From NCBI RefSeq assembly GCF_000340215.1, contig NW_006921536.1:5230874-5294873 (forward strand): 64,000 nucleotides of DNA, written 5' to 3'. Position 1 is the stretch's first letter; every line of letters starts with the position of its first letter. The DNA is from Pseudocercospora fijiensis CIRAD86 (Eukaryota; Ascomycota; Dothideomycetes; Mycosphaerellales; Mycosphaerellaceae). The notes beneath the pieces were generated by a model that saw nothing but the letters and a program-made list of their open reading frames with translations, was not told where the DNA came from and made no database searches. Positions 46,301 through 59,140 of this stretch are shown piece after piece. Made by a program: the position numbers and the translations under genes.

Positions 46301-48100
46301 TTAAGATCGTAGCTACGGTATAGGTAATAATAATTTCGGTAGTGCGGCTAGGAACTACGGAGATAGCGGCGGTAAAGTCGATTGTTATTACGCTAAAGTC
46401 GATTGTCCTAGTAACTTCGGCGGCAGCTACGGAGACCGCGGAGGTAAAGTTAATTGTCCTAACGACAATAAGATCGCCGGTGCTGCTTATAACGTCGACG
46501 TACGCTCTACCTACAGTCCGTTGTCTATCGAATGTTCTAGGCCTATTAACCGAGCGCGTACTTCCTTAAGAGCCTCGTTAAGCGTCTTACGTACGCTTTC
46601 GTATCTATCCCTTAGAGCTTCTAGTACGTCTAGCCCTATATCGGCGGTAGGGTTATACTAATCGCAATGCAAATAATAGGTATCGCCCTCGGTATAGTCC
46701 CGTAGGTGCGCGTAGTTAGGTCGATAGCGCTAAACGTACTCTCCCTCGATCGTATCTATAGTATTAGCGCTCTTAGGTACGAAGTCCTACGTATCGAGGT
46801 ATAGGTTCTACGACTAAGCCGGATTATCGCGCTAGATAGCGTCGATCTTTTAGAAGATCTAATAGCCGCAAAGTAGCGGAGTGTCCTACTAAGCGCCGTC
46901 GAACAGATAGGCCGCTAACGTCGCGCTCTAATTACGCCTAGTCGTAAGCGATTCGACAGCGCTTCTCTAACTCGCTTTCGTAAAGGAGTAAGTCGGGTTC
47001 GCTACTACGATAACCGCTAGCGCGTAGGCGCGTAAGTAGGCAAAACTCGTATCGCGTAGCAGCTTAAGGGCTAAATTAGGGAGGATTAGTCTCGCGTTAG
47101 CGAACTAGCGACGCTAGGCTATATTAAATTGTCTAATCGTTAGGCTAGTATTGTTTAATCCGAGCTCGTTAGAATAGGCCGCGAAGTAGTCCTCTATTTC
47201 TATCCGGTCCGCCTTATTCTTACCTTAATCGTCCTCTAAGTTAGTACTGTTCCGCTACGCTTTATTCTCCTTCTAATTACTACCCGGCTCGCCCTTATCG
47301 GCGTCGTTTCCGCTACCCTTTTCTCTAGCATTTTCCTAATCGCCGCTCCGCTCGTTACTATCGGCCCTATTCTCCCTAGTATCCTAACTAATATCTTCCT
47401 AACCGGCGTCGAGTTCGCTATCCTCGGGGTCTTTAGCAACCTCTAGGGTATAGCCGGTAATAAATAGGCTATTGCTAGGGGCGACGCGGCGCTTAGCCTC
47501 GCGGTCGGCGAGTATCTAGCCGTAGTATTCTACGCCTCTATTAGTAATATAATAGTGTGCGCTATTACGGAGAAAGACGTAGCCGTCTATAACGAGTGCC
47601 TCGGTAGCTAGGAAAACAGAGTAGGTCGGCTAAGCAAAGGCCTTAGCTACCGCCGAGTAGAGAGTAACGAGCTATAGGTCGCCTAATAAAAGACAGGCTA
47701 AGATCTGCCTACGGGCTTCGGCGGTTTCCTAAGGCATTTCCTTCTTCTAGCGCAAGTAATAGGGGGAATCTCGGCCTCCTTCGTAGTAACGATAGCCTTC
47801 CTTTCCGGTCTCGGTAATTGCAAACAATCTGTTTCCTATATCCTCTAAAAGGCCGTCGGTATATATTAGGCTTATTCTAACGCTAACCGTCTAAGTCGGT
47901 AGGCCGGCAATTTTCGTAATATATGCTTTAATATCGTCTACCGTAAACTATACGTCTTCCCTAAAGGAAACGCCTACTACGAGAACTTGCTTTTCTTATA
48001 CTTGCTATAATAGTTCTCCTAGAACCGGCTCTATCGTAGGCGCCTCTAATGTCGCGCTCGCCGAGCGAAACTAAATATCGACGTTCTACTATAAAAAGGC
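43316..48100 (-). pseudogene. ORF3 of the large Gypsy element, unknown protein of about 1,600 codons
   Basis: Downstream of the chromodomain a minus-strand frame can be followed almost without break from about 48,100 to the TAG at 43,316. Nearly all interruptions are TAG at likely Gln/Trp sites, plus a few TAA. The last 68 codons (43316-43522) are open and end with ESKRKRKRDALNA. Other readable parts are VFLRNSAHYYITNRGVEYYG near 47,560, EEYDFLVARIRFIGIKG-like near 45,960, VIGLTVRQFIRNVQHLLAL near 45,280, and YGYPQVLVGYREYISYAEAK near 44,660. The segment near 46,340-46,560 reads poorly and may hold an indel. I see no long hydrophobic segment, protease, helicase or nuclease motif, so an envelope role is not supported. 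It could be a captured host gene or an accessory structural protein. Confidence 0.6.
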
Positions 48101-48219
48101 AAGGAATATATTCTAATCGAGAATCCGGATTAGGATATTAAAATTAATGCTAATAGTACGGATAGGATAGCGACTATCGGCAACTCGGGCCGGTTACTGT
48201 CTGCGATAACGGTTAGGGT

Positions 48220-51200
48220 CTAAGATAGCGCGGTAGGAATAGGTTAGCTACCGGTATAAGCGCGTTACGACTCCGTAGGAGCCGCGTTACCGCGCTAGCG
48301 CTCGGACCGACGCGGCTACGTTTCGTCTAAAAAAGGCTAACGATAGCGCGTTTTCTAGACTACTCTTCTAATACTCTTCTAAGGCGGTTGCTCGTCTTCG
48401 GGATACGCTTACTCGAACGCCTCGACTAATTCTCGCGCGGCTTCTAGATTATCGATATCGTACTAAACGTTATAGGCGTCGCTATAGCCGAGCTACTTAA
48501 CTAGAAACTAGCGGATCGGCTTACTATAGCGAACGATTATACGTCTATCGAGTACCCTCTCTATCTCGTAAGAATCTCCTTCGTTATAATCGCTAAGTGC
48601 TTCTTCTATAGCTACTAGCGGTAGTTCGTAATTAGCCTTTCGTCCGAAGGGATCTAGCTCCGACGAGGCCTTCTTAAGATACGCGATAGAGATTACTAGA
48701 TAGATTTTCATAATCGGCGGTAGGTCGAGACGGTATACGAGCCGACCGACACGCTCGAGTACCTTAAATAGACCTTCGCGACGATAGCCGAACTTCCGTA
48801 ATTGCCCTAGAACCTTGTAGCCCGAATAACCGAGCCTAACGGAGAGCTTAAGTATAACTTTGTCGCCCGGACGTAGTATTAGTAGCTTATGCTTAGCGTT
48901 ATATCGTTCTTTTATCTTTATCGCTCCCTACGCTATCGTATCCTAGGCTTCCTTCTAGATCCTGCCTCGGGCTACCGCTAATTCGTTAGGGTAATCGTCT
49001 AAGTACGTAATCGAGTCTAGGTTCGTACGCTTCCCTATTACGATTTCGTTAGACGACTATCCGGTTATAGCGCTATAGGAATTGTTTAACGTAGCCTAGA
49101 GAGAAGCGATATACTGCGTCTAATCTTCGCCTAGGTATTCGGAGAGCTAGTATCGAAGTGCGGTTTTAACCGTTTAATTTGTTCTTTCCGATTGCCTATC
49201 GGTTTAGGGGTAGTATACTATAGAAGTTAGCAGCTTAGAACGCAATCGGTCGAAGACATCCTTTATAAAGCCTAAGAGCTAACGCGGATCTCGATCGGCA
49301 ATTATTACTATAGGGAAGCTTATATCTATAAGGTAGAGGTAGTCGATATACGCTACGCCCTACCGTACTGCCTCCTAATCTTTACGACCTACGACTATCG
49401 CTACCTTTTTAGAGAATTTGTACGTAGATATAAGGATAGCCTCTATACTACTAGGACTAACTAGTAGCGCCGTTACTAGATCTACTATAGCGGTATAGAA
49501 AACGCCTCTAGTCGGCGGGATAGGTTACAATTCGCTATATAGCGCATAACGCTGCGTTTAGATTAAGAGGCACTACTAGTAATAGTCGATGTATTTGCGG
49601 AGTTTCCTACTTATACCCTAGATATAAAAAGACGCTTAAAGCCGGTCGTAGTAGCGATAGAACCCTTAATAGTGCCTATCGTCGTACGCTTACGCAAACA
49701 CGTCTTTAACTATAGACTAAGGGATATATAAACGCTCGCGACCTGCCGTAGATTCGCGGCAGTAGAGCAGGTCGTCTCGCTTAAAGAACTTAATCCCTAA
49801 GGGGTTGCTAAACTCGTCCCCGGCGAACAGGTCCTTACCTTTGTCGTACGGAACTAGGTCTTTCGTAACGGTAGGGATATCTACTCTATCGAGATACAAG
49901 CGCTCGAGCGCGTTACGCGCTCGCGTACGGCGCACTAGTCGCTATACTATCGACTAGTAGTCGTCGTGCTCGTATGCTAGCGAAAGCTTACGCTTAAATG
50001 CTAGATCTATCTCTACTAGGATTATATAGAACGCCCCTAGACTAGATAAACCGCCGTACCTATAGTACGTAAAGGGATCTAGATTTTCCGCCTCCGGATC
50101 TTTCTTAGGGGATTCGAGGTCGCCGAGAAGGCGACTAAGAGCGTCTAGAACTAGGTAGATACGGCCTAGGCGATATACTATGCTAATACGAAACTAGGAT
50201 AGGTATAGGGATACCCGCACTAGCTTGAGGTTCTGTTTGCCCGTATCGGTCGTCGTAGTTAGCGAGACCGAGTTAGTAAGGCCTACTACGGCGTAGTAAT
50301 CCGTAAAGATCGTAGTAGGGTACGCTAAAGCGTGCATTAAATAGCCGATTTTTCTTACTATCTAGACAATCCCGGAGTATTCTAGCTCGGTTAGCTAGTA
50401 CCTTTTCTCTACGTTACTCAATCTACGGCTAAGAAACAGAATTAGCTAGATACGGTAGCGAGGGAACAGTTACGCCTTACCGTATTCGTCGAAGAGTAGC
50501 TCCGGATCGCCTTTAACGTAGTAGACTACTACGCTATGCCCGAACTCCCTCGAGGAGTCTATATTAGCGTAAAGTCGTCTCGAGTAGTCGAAGTAATAGA
50601 GGAATTCGGGCGATCTAAACATAGACTAGAGGTAATTAAATGCCTTAACTAATTCTAGGCGATACTCTAGATTTTCCCCTAATAGAGTTATCGCGATATA
50701 CCGTCGTCTCCTATTGCCTATTAGTAGCGCTCCCTTAAGCAATCTAGTCTTCTCGGCCTATAAAGGCGCGGCTATCTACGCGTAATAGGGTATATACTAA
50801 CGGAGCTAGTTAGTTAAGCTAAGGTAGTGCTCTAACTTTTAGACGGACTCTAGGAACTAGAGCGAGGTAATCGCGGCGATTTTCTTATCGCTCGTCGCGA
50901 GACCTAGCCTACTAATATATTAGCCTAGTAATATCGCCGACGGGAAACTAAGAAACGTCTTCTTCGGACTAATACTAATAGAGATAGCGTCTAGGAGGCG
51001 AAAAACCTCCTTTAAATAGCGTAGGTGCTCCTCTAGCGTCCGCGAGAATACTACGATATTATCGATATATACTCGAGTAAAGCCCCGATAGTCGCGTAGG
51101 ATGCGATCTAGCTTCCGCTAAACAAATTGCACGCTATTCGAGTAGCCTATAATAGCTACGTTAAACTGCTCCTATCTACGGTAGGTATTAATCGCTAGTT

Positions 51201-54200
51201 TGTAGCGATCCTCCTTACGTACTCCCTATTAGTAGAAGAATGTTAGGCAGTCTATAGTACTAATATAGTTGCATCCTACTAGGAGGCTAAATAGGTCGGA
51301 CTAGAGCGGAATCTAGTAACTGTCCGGTATCGACATACGGTTTAGAGCGTAAATGTCTACTACCGCCCTAGGCTTATTAACGTTGCTGCCCTTCCTATCG
51401 GGCACGCGCTTCTAAACTATAAAGACGGGGAACCCGAAGGGTGTTAGTTCGGTAGTAAACTCTATTTTGCCCTAGTTATAGAGATCTTCGTATATCTTAT
51501 CGACTACTTCCCGATCTCGCTTTCCTAAATTAATTACCTTAGGCGGAGGGAGTTTGTTAAGGTAGTCTAGGGTTGTAAGGATCGGTATATATTTAGACTC
51601 GGGGATATTAATAATCGTACGCCGATCCGTAAAGAGCTTAGGATATTTTTCTACTACTACGGCGATTGCGTTAGCCCGATCGGGCGCGCCGTAGATAGTT
51701 ATACCTAAGTTGTACTTCTGCTCGAGCTTAGCTATTATTATTAGCGCGTTTAGATTTAGCGCGGCTAGCCTATAATCCTCGGCGTCTACGTAAAAAGCGC
51801 CTTCGAAGGTAGAATCTAGTAGCGTACTAATTCGCTAGCCGGCCTTTAGAAGTACTTCGGAGGTAGAATTATTGCGGACTTGCGCGTACGAGAAGGACGA
51901 GTCTACTAACTAGTTGTATACCGACACTAACGGCGGCGATCCGGCAGACAATCCCTAGGCAGATCCGTACGGTTATAGTACTAATCCTACTTCTAGTAAG
52001 AAGTCGCGTTATTATAGTAGTTCGCCGGCAAAATTAATTAGGACTATAGTTACCGAACGAGGTAGAAGCTAGATATCGCTTGCTACGCGGATAGGGCGAT
52101 TAAGGACCGGTTTACCCTTCTTTCGCTTTACGCTAACCTTAAAGGTAGCGTTGCCCTAATTAGCAACCGTAACCTTCCTTACTAGCACGTTAATCTTTAT
52201 ACCTTTAATAGCGACCGCGTCTATTCCCTATAGAATCTTAGCCTTCAAACTCGGAATAAGGTAAACCTCGCGGACCGTATAGGCTAGCGCTACCGTGCCG
52301 TCCGCACGCTGCGATAGTATATAAAAATCTAACTAAATATACTCGGATGTAGCCTAAGCCCCTATAATACCCCTAATTTTAAGCGGCTCGCGAAGATAGA
52401 GAATCTAGATATCGGGCCGCTATTAAAGCACGAATGCTTTATCGGCGAGAGTTATAGTATAGCCGGTGTCTAAATAAATCTACTCCGTAGCGCCCTAGGG
52501 CGAAAATCGGTAAGGAAACGTTATATACTAAAAGTTGCGAAAGGCGTAGCTGCGCTATACTAACGGTACCGCTACAGATCGGTAGACTATAGGGTTATCT
52601 AGCAATCTTTACTATATAGGCGGCGGCGGCGCTAATTTCTTCGCGTAGCCGGTACGAACGTAATAGTATAAGAGATTTCTCGACGCGAATTTATAACCGT
52701 ATATCTTATAGGCGTAGGCGGACGAAAGATATAGACGAATACTAGAGGGGACTTTAATTTCTTAAGGGGCTTTAGCCGCAAGCGAAAGAGGAGTGCCGAT
52801 ACCGCTAAAGTAGGTACTATACTCGGACTAATACGGGTCCGAATAATATATATCTTCGCCTAGGTCGCCGAAGTAACTTTACTTAATAGGCTAGGAGTCG
52901 TCCGCGTCCTACGACTAATCCTATAACTATTCTAGGTTAGTATCCTCGGTACTATAATAGGCCCGTTTAGAAGGAATTTGCTCCGGGGCTTCCTCGCTAC
53001 CGAAGTACGCTTATTAACGATTATTCTAGCGCGGCTTCGCGTCGGCGGCCCTATCGAGGCGCTTTAGATCCTTCTAAGGGAAGAACTTCTTCTATAGCTC
53101 GCTTCCGCTTACGTTAGGTTGCTAATTGTTCTAATAGTAGTTATTAGGACGATTCTGCTATTTGTTAGTATTAAAACGGGCGCGATACTCGCCTAACGAT
53201 CTAGTCTAGCTAGGATTATCCTTCTAATTCCGAGCACCGTCGGCTCTTCTTAGTAGATTATCGCGACCGCTTCCCTAATAGTTAGGCTAGCGACGATTCT
53301 TACCTCCGGTAGCTATCTACTCCTATATATAGAACTTCTTCTCGTAGGCTATAACGAATTCGTCCGTCGTCGTACCCTCGTCTAGTTCGAATAGAGCCTC
53401 CTAGAAACGCGGCTCTAAACGGCGATAGGCCTATAGGATTTGCAGTTCTTTACCGAAGCTAGCGTCGCCCGCTAACTTTATCGTTATAACGATATAGTCT
53501 GTAATCGACTTCCCTACTCTAACGTCCTTCTACCTATACGACTACTAGTTAAGTAGCTTTATCGCCTTTACTACCGAAATCTTCTAGCGCTTGCTAAGCT
53601 TCTCTTATTAACGCTTAATGCCGTGCCCCTTACGAAGATAGCGGCGATTTTAACTAGAAATCTGCGCCTAGTACTAGGTCTATACAATTCCGCGGAAACA
53701 AAGGGAAATATTAAGGCGAACCTCCTCTAATCCTACGATATATATATAGTCCTTAGCCGCCGAGATAAAGGCATATACCGATCGGTAGGTTATTTTATTG
53801 CCTACTAAGGCGTAATCGCCGTCGCTATATTCCGTTATACTTAGCGTCGGGTCGAAGAATCCTAGACGAGCTAGATCGAACCTAGGACGGTACCGATAGT
53901 CGGCTAGTTCTTCGGAGTCTAATTTAGACGAGGAACGATCTCTATAATAGCGATAACGGCGAGCCCGGCGATACGCGCTATGTTTTCCGCTATAGTAGCT
54001 ATTATCGTCGCTCGACGAGCTATTAGATAGCGAAGGGGAACCGCGAGCGCGATACTTTCCCTTCCGGTTCTTACGCTAATAACCGGGATTTAGCTCGCTA
54101 TACTCCGTATAGCTATCGTATCGGTTAGTGTCGTACGAGCTACTGTTTTGCGTATAAGGGCCTAGGGTATAAGCTTGCTAGTAAGCTTATTAGTAATAGC

Positions 54201-55600
54201 GAGGATTATCTAGACGAAATTAGCGCGACTAGCCTATATTCCCTCTAGTATAGGTAGCGTAGCCCCGGGGCGGCGCTTATTAATAGCAGCGAGGGTTATC
54301 GGGAGCGAATTGTCGTATCTAGCTAGGAGTAGCCTAGCCCTAGGCGTACGTTTGCTAGTAATATAGCAGATCGGGAGCGAATTAGCCCGTCTAGGCAGCG
54401 TTTCTATTGCGTTTAGGCTCCCGAGCAGCCTAGCCCTAGGTATACGGTTGCTAGTAACTACGTAGATCGGGAATAAATTAGCCCGCCTAGCTAGCATTTC
54501 CGTTGCGTTTAGGCTTACGAGCGGCCTAGCCCTAGGCGTACGTTTGCTAGTAATTATATAGATTATTAGGAGCAAATTTGCCTATCTAGCTAGTATTCCT
54601 ATCGCGTCCCGGTTGCTAGTAGTAGCGAGGATCTCCGCTAGTATTCCCTCCGCTATATATAGCGTAATTATAGCCTTAATTACCGTCTAGACCTAACCGC
54701 GGGCTGTAGCTAGCTAGTTAGCCGTCGGGCGAGTCGTTTAGATCCTATAGCGAGTCGCGGCGGCTATTCTTAGAAACTAAACCGGCTCTCTTAAGTCGCG
54801 ACCTCTAACGCCGGCTAAGATAGTCCTCGACTTGCTCTCGGAACTCGTAGCTATAGTAGCCGTCGCGGTCCTCCTACCCTAGATCGCCCTAGCCGGCGTA
54901 GGAACGATTGCTACCTACGATACGCGAACGATCGTCGCGACTATTATCGTAGTCTTCGGGGCCCGCCTAGGAACCGGTCTAATCCGGTTAAGAAGAAAGG
55001 CATTATTCTATAAGAAATTAGGCGAGGCGGTTATCTAAGATAATACCTCGACGTAGTACCGACTCCTATAAGGCATATAGGCGCTACTAGTCTAGTTATT
55101 TACGAATCTCGCTACGATCTAGCTCTATCGTAGACCCTATAGATAGCGGACGCTAGTGCCGGCTACGAGGCTCGCTATTGCCTAGATTTCCCTTCGTTAG
55201 CCCGCGGCCTCGCGGCGCGTCCTTATAATTACAGTCTATTAGGCCTCGTCCGTTATCTAGTAGAGGGTACGGCGAGGATTCCTATAGCAAGGATTTATCG
55301 CTAGAGATCCTTATTAGTAACAGTCTACGTAGAAACATAGAGGGCAATATACTATCTATATAATTATTAGGACGTCGCGCGCGTAGCTATTCTAAATAGG
55401 TAGTAGCTCTAGGCGGTCGATACCTACTCGGAGAGGATAGTAGCAACGACGCCGCCTACTAAGTAATCGGCGAAAACTCCGGTGCCTACGAAGAAGGCGA
55501 GCGATAAGTAGCCGGATCGGGCTACGGGCGTTGCTCTCTTACTCGTGCTTGTTTAATGTCCGCGGGCGAGTATATCTTAGGGAAAAACTGCTTATAATAG
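48220..55600 (-). pseudogene. Large Gypsy element gag-pol, RIP-inactivated
   Basis: Gag occupies roughly 55,600-53,000 and the protease region roughly 52,900-51,900. Reverse transcriptase lies at about 51,480-50,900, with TPFGFPVFIV, KRVPDRKGSNVNKPRAVVDI, GCNYISTIDCLTFFY and EQFNVAIIGYSNS. Its YxDD box reads YIDN at 51,058-51,069. The integrase runs from about 49,935 (open to 49,717: GERLYIP-type entry) to 48,720. It includes SERTNQTVKTALRYQ- and TNLDSITYLDDYPNE-like stretches, and its C-terminal barrel has RPGDKVILKLSVRLGYSG. The chromodomain is open at 48508-48711 (YEIERVLDRRIIVRY). This is a chromovirus-type Gypsy known from many ascomycetes. Gag and protease limits are approximate. Confidence 0.82.
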
Positions 55601-56434
55601 TACAAATCGCGAGTATTCGGAAAAGCTGCTTTTAGTTCCTTAACTGATCGTATTAAGGTGCCTTTATCGACTACCTACTAGCTAGGGAAGTCGATCCCGT
55701 CGAGGGTATATAGGTATAGCTCGTCGATCTTAGCCTAAGACGGTAGTAGATTTCCTAGTCGCGGGTAGTATTATAGGACGTAGGAGGCAAGCAGGTCTAT
55801 ACGGCCGTACTTTGCTCTAAGTTAGACTGCAAAATTCTCGCTATGCCGGACGTAGTAGCCGATAAAGGTACAAATACGTAGGATATAAGACTTAGTATCT
55901 AGTAATCTAAGATTACGGTACTAGGGTAGCGGTCGGACCGCTAGTTTAACAGATTTGTACTTCTATCCGGGTTAGAAGCGAAACGAAGCGTAGGATTAAC
56001 GTAAAGCGTTATATAGTAGAGTATCGTTACGGAGGCTGTCTAGATTAGTAGCAAAAGGTAGTTTATTAACTAGTTAGGGCTAATCCTTCCGTTGTTCCTT
56101 AAAAGGTGCCTTCCTAGGGATGCGGGGAAATAGCTGCTAGCCGCTAAAGCGCGGCTACCTACCGAATCCGCGGTTAGGCGATTCGGGTATATAGTATATT
56201 AGTGTCGGCGAGGCACTATAGTAGGTAGCCGCCGACTAGTGCGGAATAGTATAAATCGAGTGAATATCGGTCGTAACGTAGCGAGTCGAATCGTCGCGGT
56301 CGGCGCTAGATCGGGGGAATCCTTAGCTAATCGTCTCGGTTCTCGTCGCAATTAGGACTAATAGCTCGGTTCTAGTAGAGGAGTTGATTAGTATAGAAGC
56401 CAATTAGGTCGTAATCTTAGCGAAGCTACTAAGT

Positions 56435-56605
56435 TGTTAGAATACGCTCTATAGAGCGGAGACGGACACGATTCTAGTATATAAAGATAATTAATTGTTA
56501 GTTAGTTACTAGCCTAGGAAACTATATATATTAATCGTCCTAATCTGCGGCAGGATCGATAGTATCCGGAGTAGGATCGGCCGCACTACTGTCTAAACCG
56601 TAACA
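56435..56605 (-). repeat. 5' LTR of large Gypsy element
   Basis: 171 bp with intact TG...CA ends on the plus strand, followed by TSD GTAGG. It differs from the other LTR at nine positions, all transitions. Confidence 0.93.
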
Positions 56606-57059
56606 GTAGGCTTTAAATATTTAGTTAAAAATTAAAAATATCTATAGCAAATACTAAGTACTACTTAGCTAATTGCTATAGTAAGAGAGAATAGGACTTT
56701 AGCTATATACTAAAATAGCGATTTAGACTTTAGTAGTAAATTTGCTAGTAGTAAAAGTTATTAACCTTAGCTTAAGATATATAAATAAATCTTAATTATT
56801 TAGGCTATAAATAGACATATACTAAAAGAATAGATATACTACCTTAGTAGAGGCTAAGATATATTATATATAACCCCCTAATTACTAGTAGTTATCCTCT
56901 AGCTAGTAAGTCTAGTAGTATAATTCTTAGAGATTAATAGCTTTAAGCTATACTATCTAGGTATTATAGATTTAGCTATTATACTAGTCATTTCTACTAC
57001 TAGTCCTCCGAGAAATTATATAGTTTAAAGTATAGAATACTAAATTACTAACTTGTAAA

Positions 57060-58760
57060 TAGAGATAGGTCGATTAGTAGAGGTCGATTAACGGTTCGAC
57101 TAATAGTTCAATTAATAGTTTAATTAATAGTTTAATTAATAGTTTGATTAATAGTTTGATTAATAGTTTGATTAATAGTTTGATTAATAGTTTAATTAGT
57201 AGTTTAAGAAGAAGTTCGATTACTAGTAATAGTTTAATTCAAAACGTAATTAGTAGTTTAATTAGTAGTTTAATTAGTAGTTTAATTAGTAGTTTAACTA
57301 ATTAAACCGTTTAATTAGTAGTTTAATTAGTAGTTTGATTAATAGTTTAATTAGTAGTTCGATTAGTAGTTTTAGTCTAACGGAAATTTTGATTAGTACT
57401 TTAGCAGTAGCTAGTCCCCTAATAAATTATAAAGTTTAAAGTATATAATACTAAACTGCTAGCTTTTAAATAGAGATAGGTCAACTAGTAAGTTTATTAG
57501 TAGATTGATTAATAGTTCGATTAATAGTTCGATTAATAGTTCGATTAATAGTTCGATTAATAGTTCGATTAATAGTTCGATTAATAGTTCGATTAATAGT
57601 TCGATTAATAGTTCGATTAATAGTTCGATTAATAGTTCGATTAATAGTTCGATTAATAGTTTAATTAATAGTTCGATTAATAGTTCGATTAGTAGTTCGA
57701 TTAGTAGTTCGATTAATAGTTTGATTAATAGTTTGATTACTAGTTTAATTAGCAGTTGGATTAGTAGTTCTATTAGTAGTTCGATTAGTAGTTTAAATTA
57801 CTAGTAATAGTTTAATTTCAAATTGAATTAGTAGTTCAATTAGTAGTTTTATTAGTAGTTTAACTAGTAGTTTTATTAGTAGTCTAACTAGTAGTTTTAT
57901 TAGTAGTTTTATTAGAAATTTCATTAGTAGTTCAATTAAACATTTAATTAATAGTTTAATTAGTACTTCGATTACTAGTCTTAGTCTAACGGAAGTTTTA
58001 ACTATTGTTTTGTTAGTAGCTAGTCCCCCGATAAATTATATAATTTAAAGTATATAGTACTAAATTACTAACTTCTAAATAGAGATAGGTTAATTAGTAG
58101 GTTGATTATTAGGTCGATTAGTAGATCGATTAGTAGTTTGATTAGTTGTTTAGCTAGCAGTTCGATTAGCAGTTTAATTACTACTAATTTCCTAGTAACG
58201 TTTTGATTTAAAATCTCGTTAGTATTTTAATTAGTAGTTTAACTAGTAGCTTAACTTGTGGTTTAATTAGTCGTTTTATTAGTAATTTCAAAAATAGCTT
58301 AATTAACTATTTAATTAATAGTTTCATTAGCAGTTCGATTGCTAGTTTCAGCTTAACGAAAATTTTAATTAGTATGTTATTAGTAGTTTCTTTAATAGTT
58401 TTACTAGTAGCTTTATTAATAGTTTTGTTTCTAGTTTAGTTAGTAGTCTTAGTACTTTAATTAGTAGTCCTATTCGTAGGTTAGCTCGTAGTCTTAGTAG
58501 TTTTACTAGTAGTTTATTAGTAGTTTTGTTAACAGTTTTATTAGCAGTTTTATTAATAGTCCTATTAGTAGTTTTACTAATAGTTTTACTATTAGTGCCA
58601 TTTGAGTTATTAGTTTTATTATTAGTTTTATTATTAGTTTTATTATTAGTTCTATTATGAGGTTTACTAATAGTTTAGCTAATAGTTTATCTAATAGTCT
58701 ATCTAACAGTTTACCTAATAGTCTAATTAATAGGTCTGTTAATAGTTTTCTTAATACCTA
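57060..58760. repeat. Degenerate 12-bp minisatellite
   Basis: About 1.7 kb built from variants of a 12-bp unit (ATTAATAGTTCG and ATTAGTAGTTTA types). The stretch 57,507-57,660 holds about a dozen nearly perfect copies. Because the unit is a multiple of three it stays open, reading Ile-Asn-Ser-Ser over and over at 57,505-57,804. I regard that as a by-product, not a gene. Higher-order copies of about 480-560 bp are visible: AGAGATAGGT recurs at 57,061, 57,472 and 58,081. Confidence 0.88.
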
Positions 58761-58937
58761 GTCCTACTAGTAGTTGCCTACTAGTATCCCTACTAATAGC
58801 CTAATAGTCTAAAGTTACTAGTAGTATAGGCTTCGTATTTAGTAGGATATAGCTATATCTAGGTCTTTAGTATACGTTAGGCTCCTACTAAATTTTTATT
58901 AGCGTATTACGCTTATATCCAGGGTTCGTTAAGCGCT

Positions 58938-59138
58938 TTCGATTTACGTTCTACGCTAAAATCCGGGATAAGTTAAACTTCCCTTTAATCTTTAATTAAA
59001 TATTACTTCTACTAAAATTCTTAGCTAATTATTTCGGTCTTAGCGGATAACTTAGATTTTCGCGGGCAGTAGGCGCGGTATCTAGATTAGTAGCTACGGT
59101 ACTAATTATTTCGGTATTAGCGGACAACTTAGATTTTA
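58938..59138 (+). repeat. RIP-mutated duplicate of the ARMT1 promoter-side sequence
   Basis: 58,938-59,095 aligns with the un-mutated sequence 59,428-59,586 (shared phrases TTCTACGCT, AATCCGGG, TCTTRGCGGAYAACTTRGA). Differences are mostly C to T or G to A. A second partial copy follows at 59,102-59,138 and a third partial copy is at 59,382-59,427. Confidence 0.8.
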
Positions 59139-59140
59139 AT

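Larger units (their letters stand above)
42905..56605 (-). mobile_element. Very large (13.7 kb) Gypsy LTR retrotransposon with third ORF
   Basis: 13,701-bp minus-strand element with 171-bp LTRs and TSD GTAGG (42,900-42,904 and 56,606-56,610). A polypurine tract (reverse complement of CCTCCCCCCTAAAAGG at 43,077-43,092) abuts the left LTR, as expected for the 3' end on the minus strand. Order from right to left is gag, protease, reverse transcriptase, RNase H, integrase, chromodomain, and a third frame of about 4.8 kb. The two LTRs differ by nine transitions and nothing else. All genes are interrupted by RIP-type stops. Confidence 0.93.

Noticed and set aside
46342..46569. 75-codon plus-strand frame inside ORF3 region
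   Set aside because: Antisense to ORF3 of the large Gypsy element, with no independent support.
43316..48100. ORF3 as a retroviral-type envelope gene
   Set aside because: Its position fits, but no signal peptide, fusion-peptide-like or transmembrane stretch is visible.
57505..57804. Open frame of Ile-Asn-Ser-Ser repeats
   Set aside because: Produced by a 12-bp minisatellite whose unit is a multiple of three. It is in RIP-mutated non-coding DNA and has no flanking coding signal.
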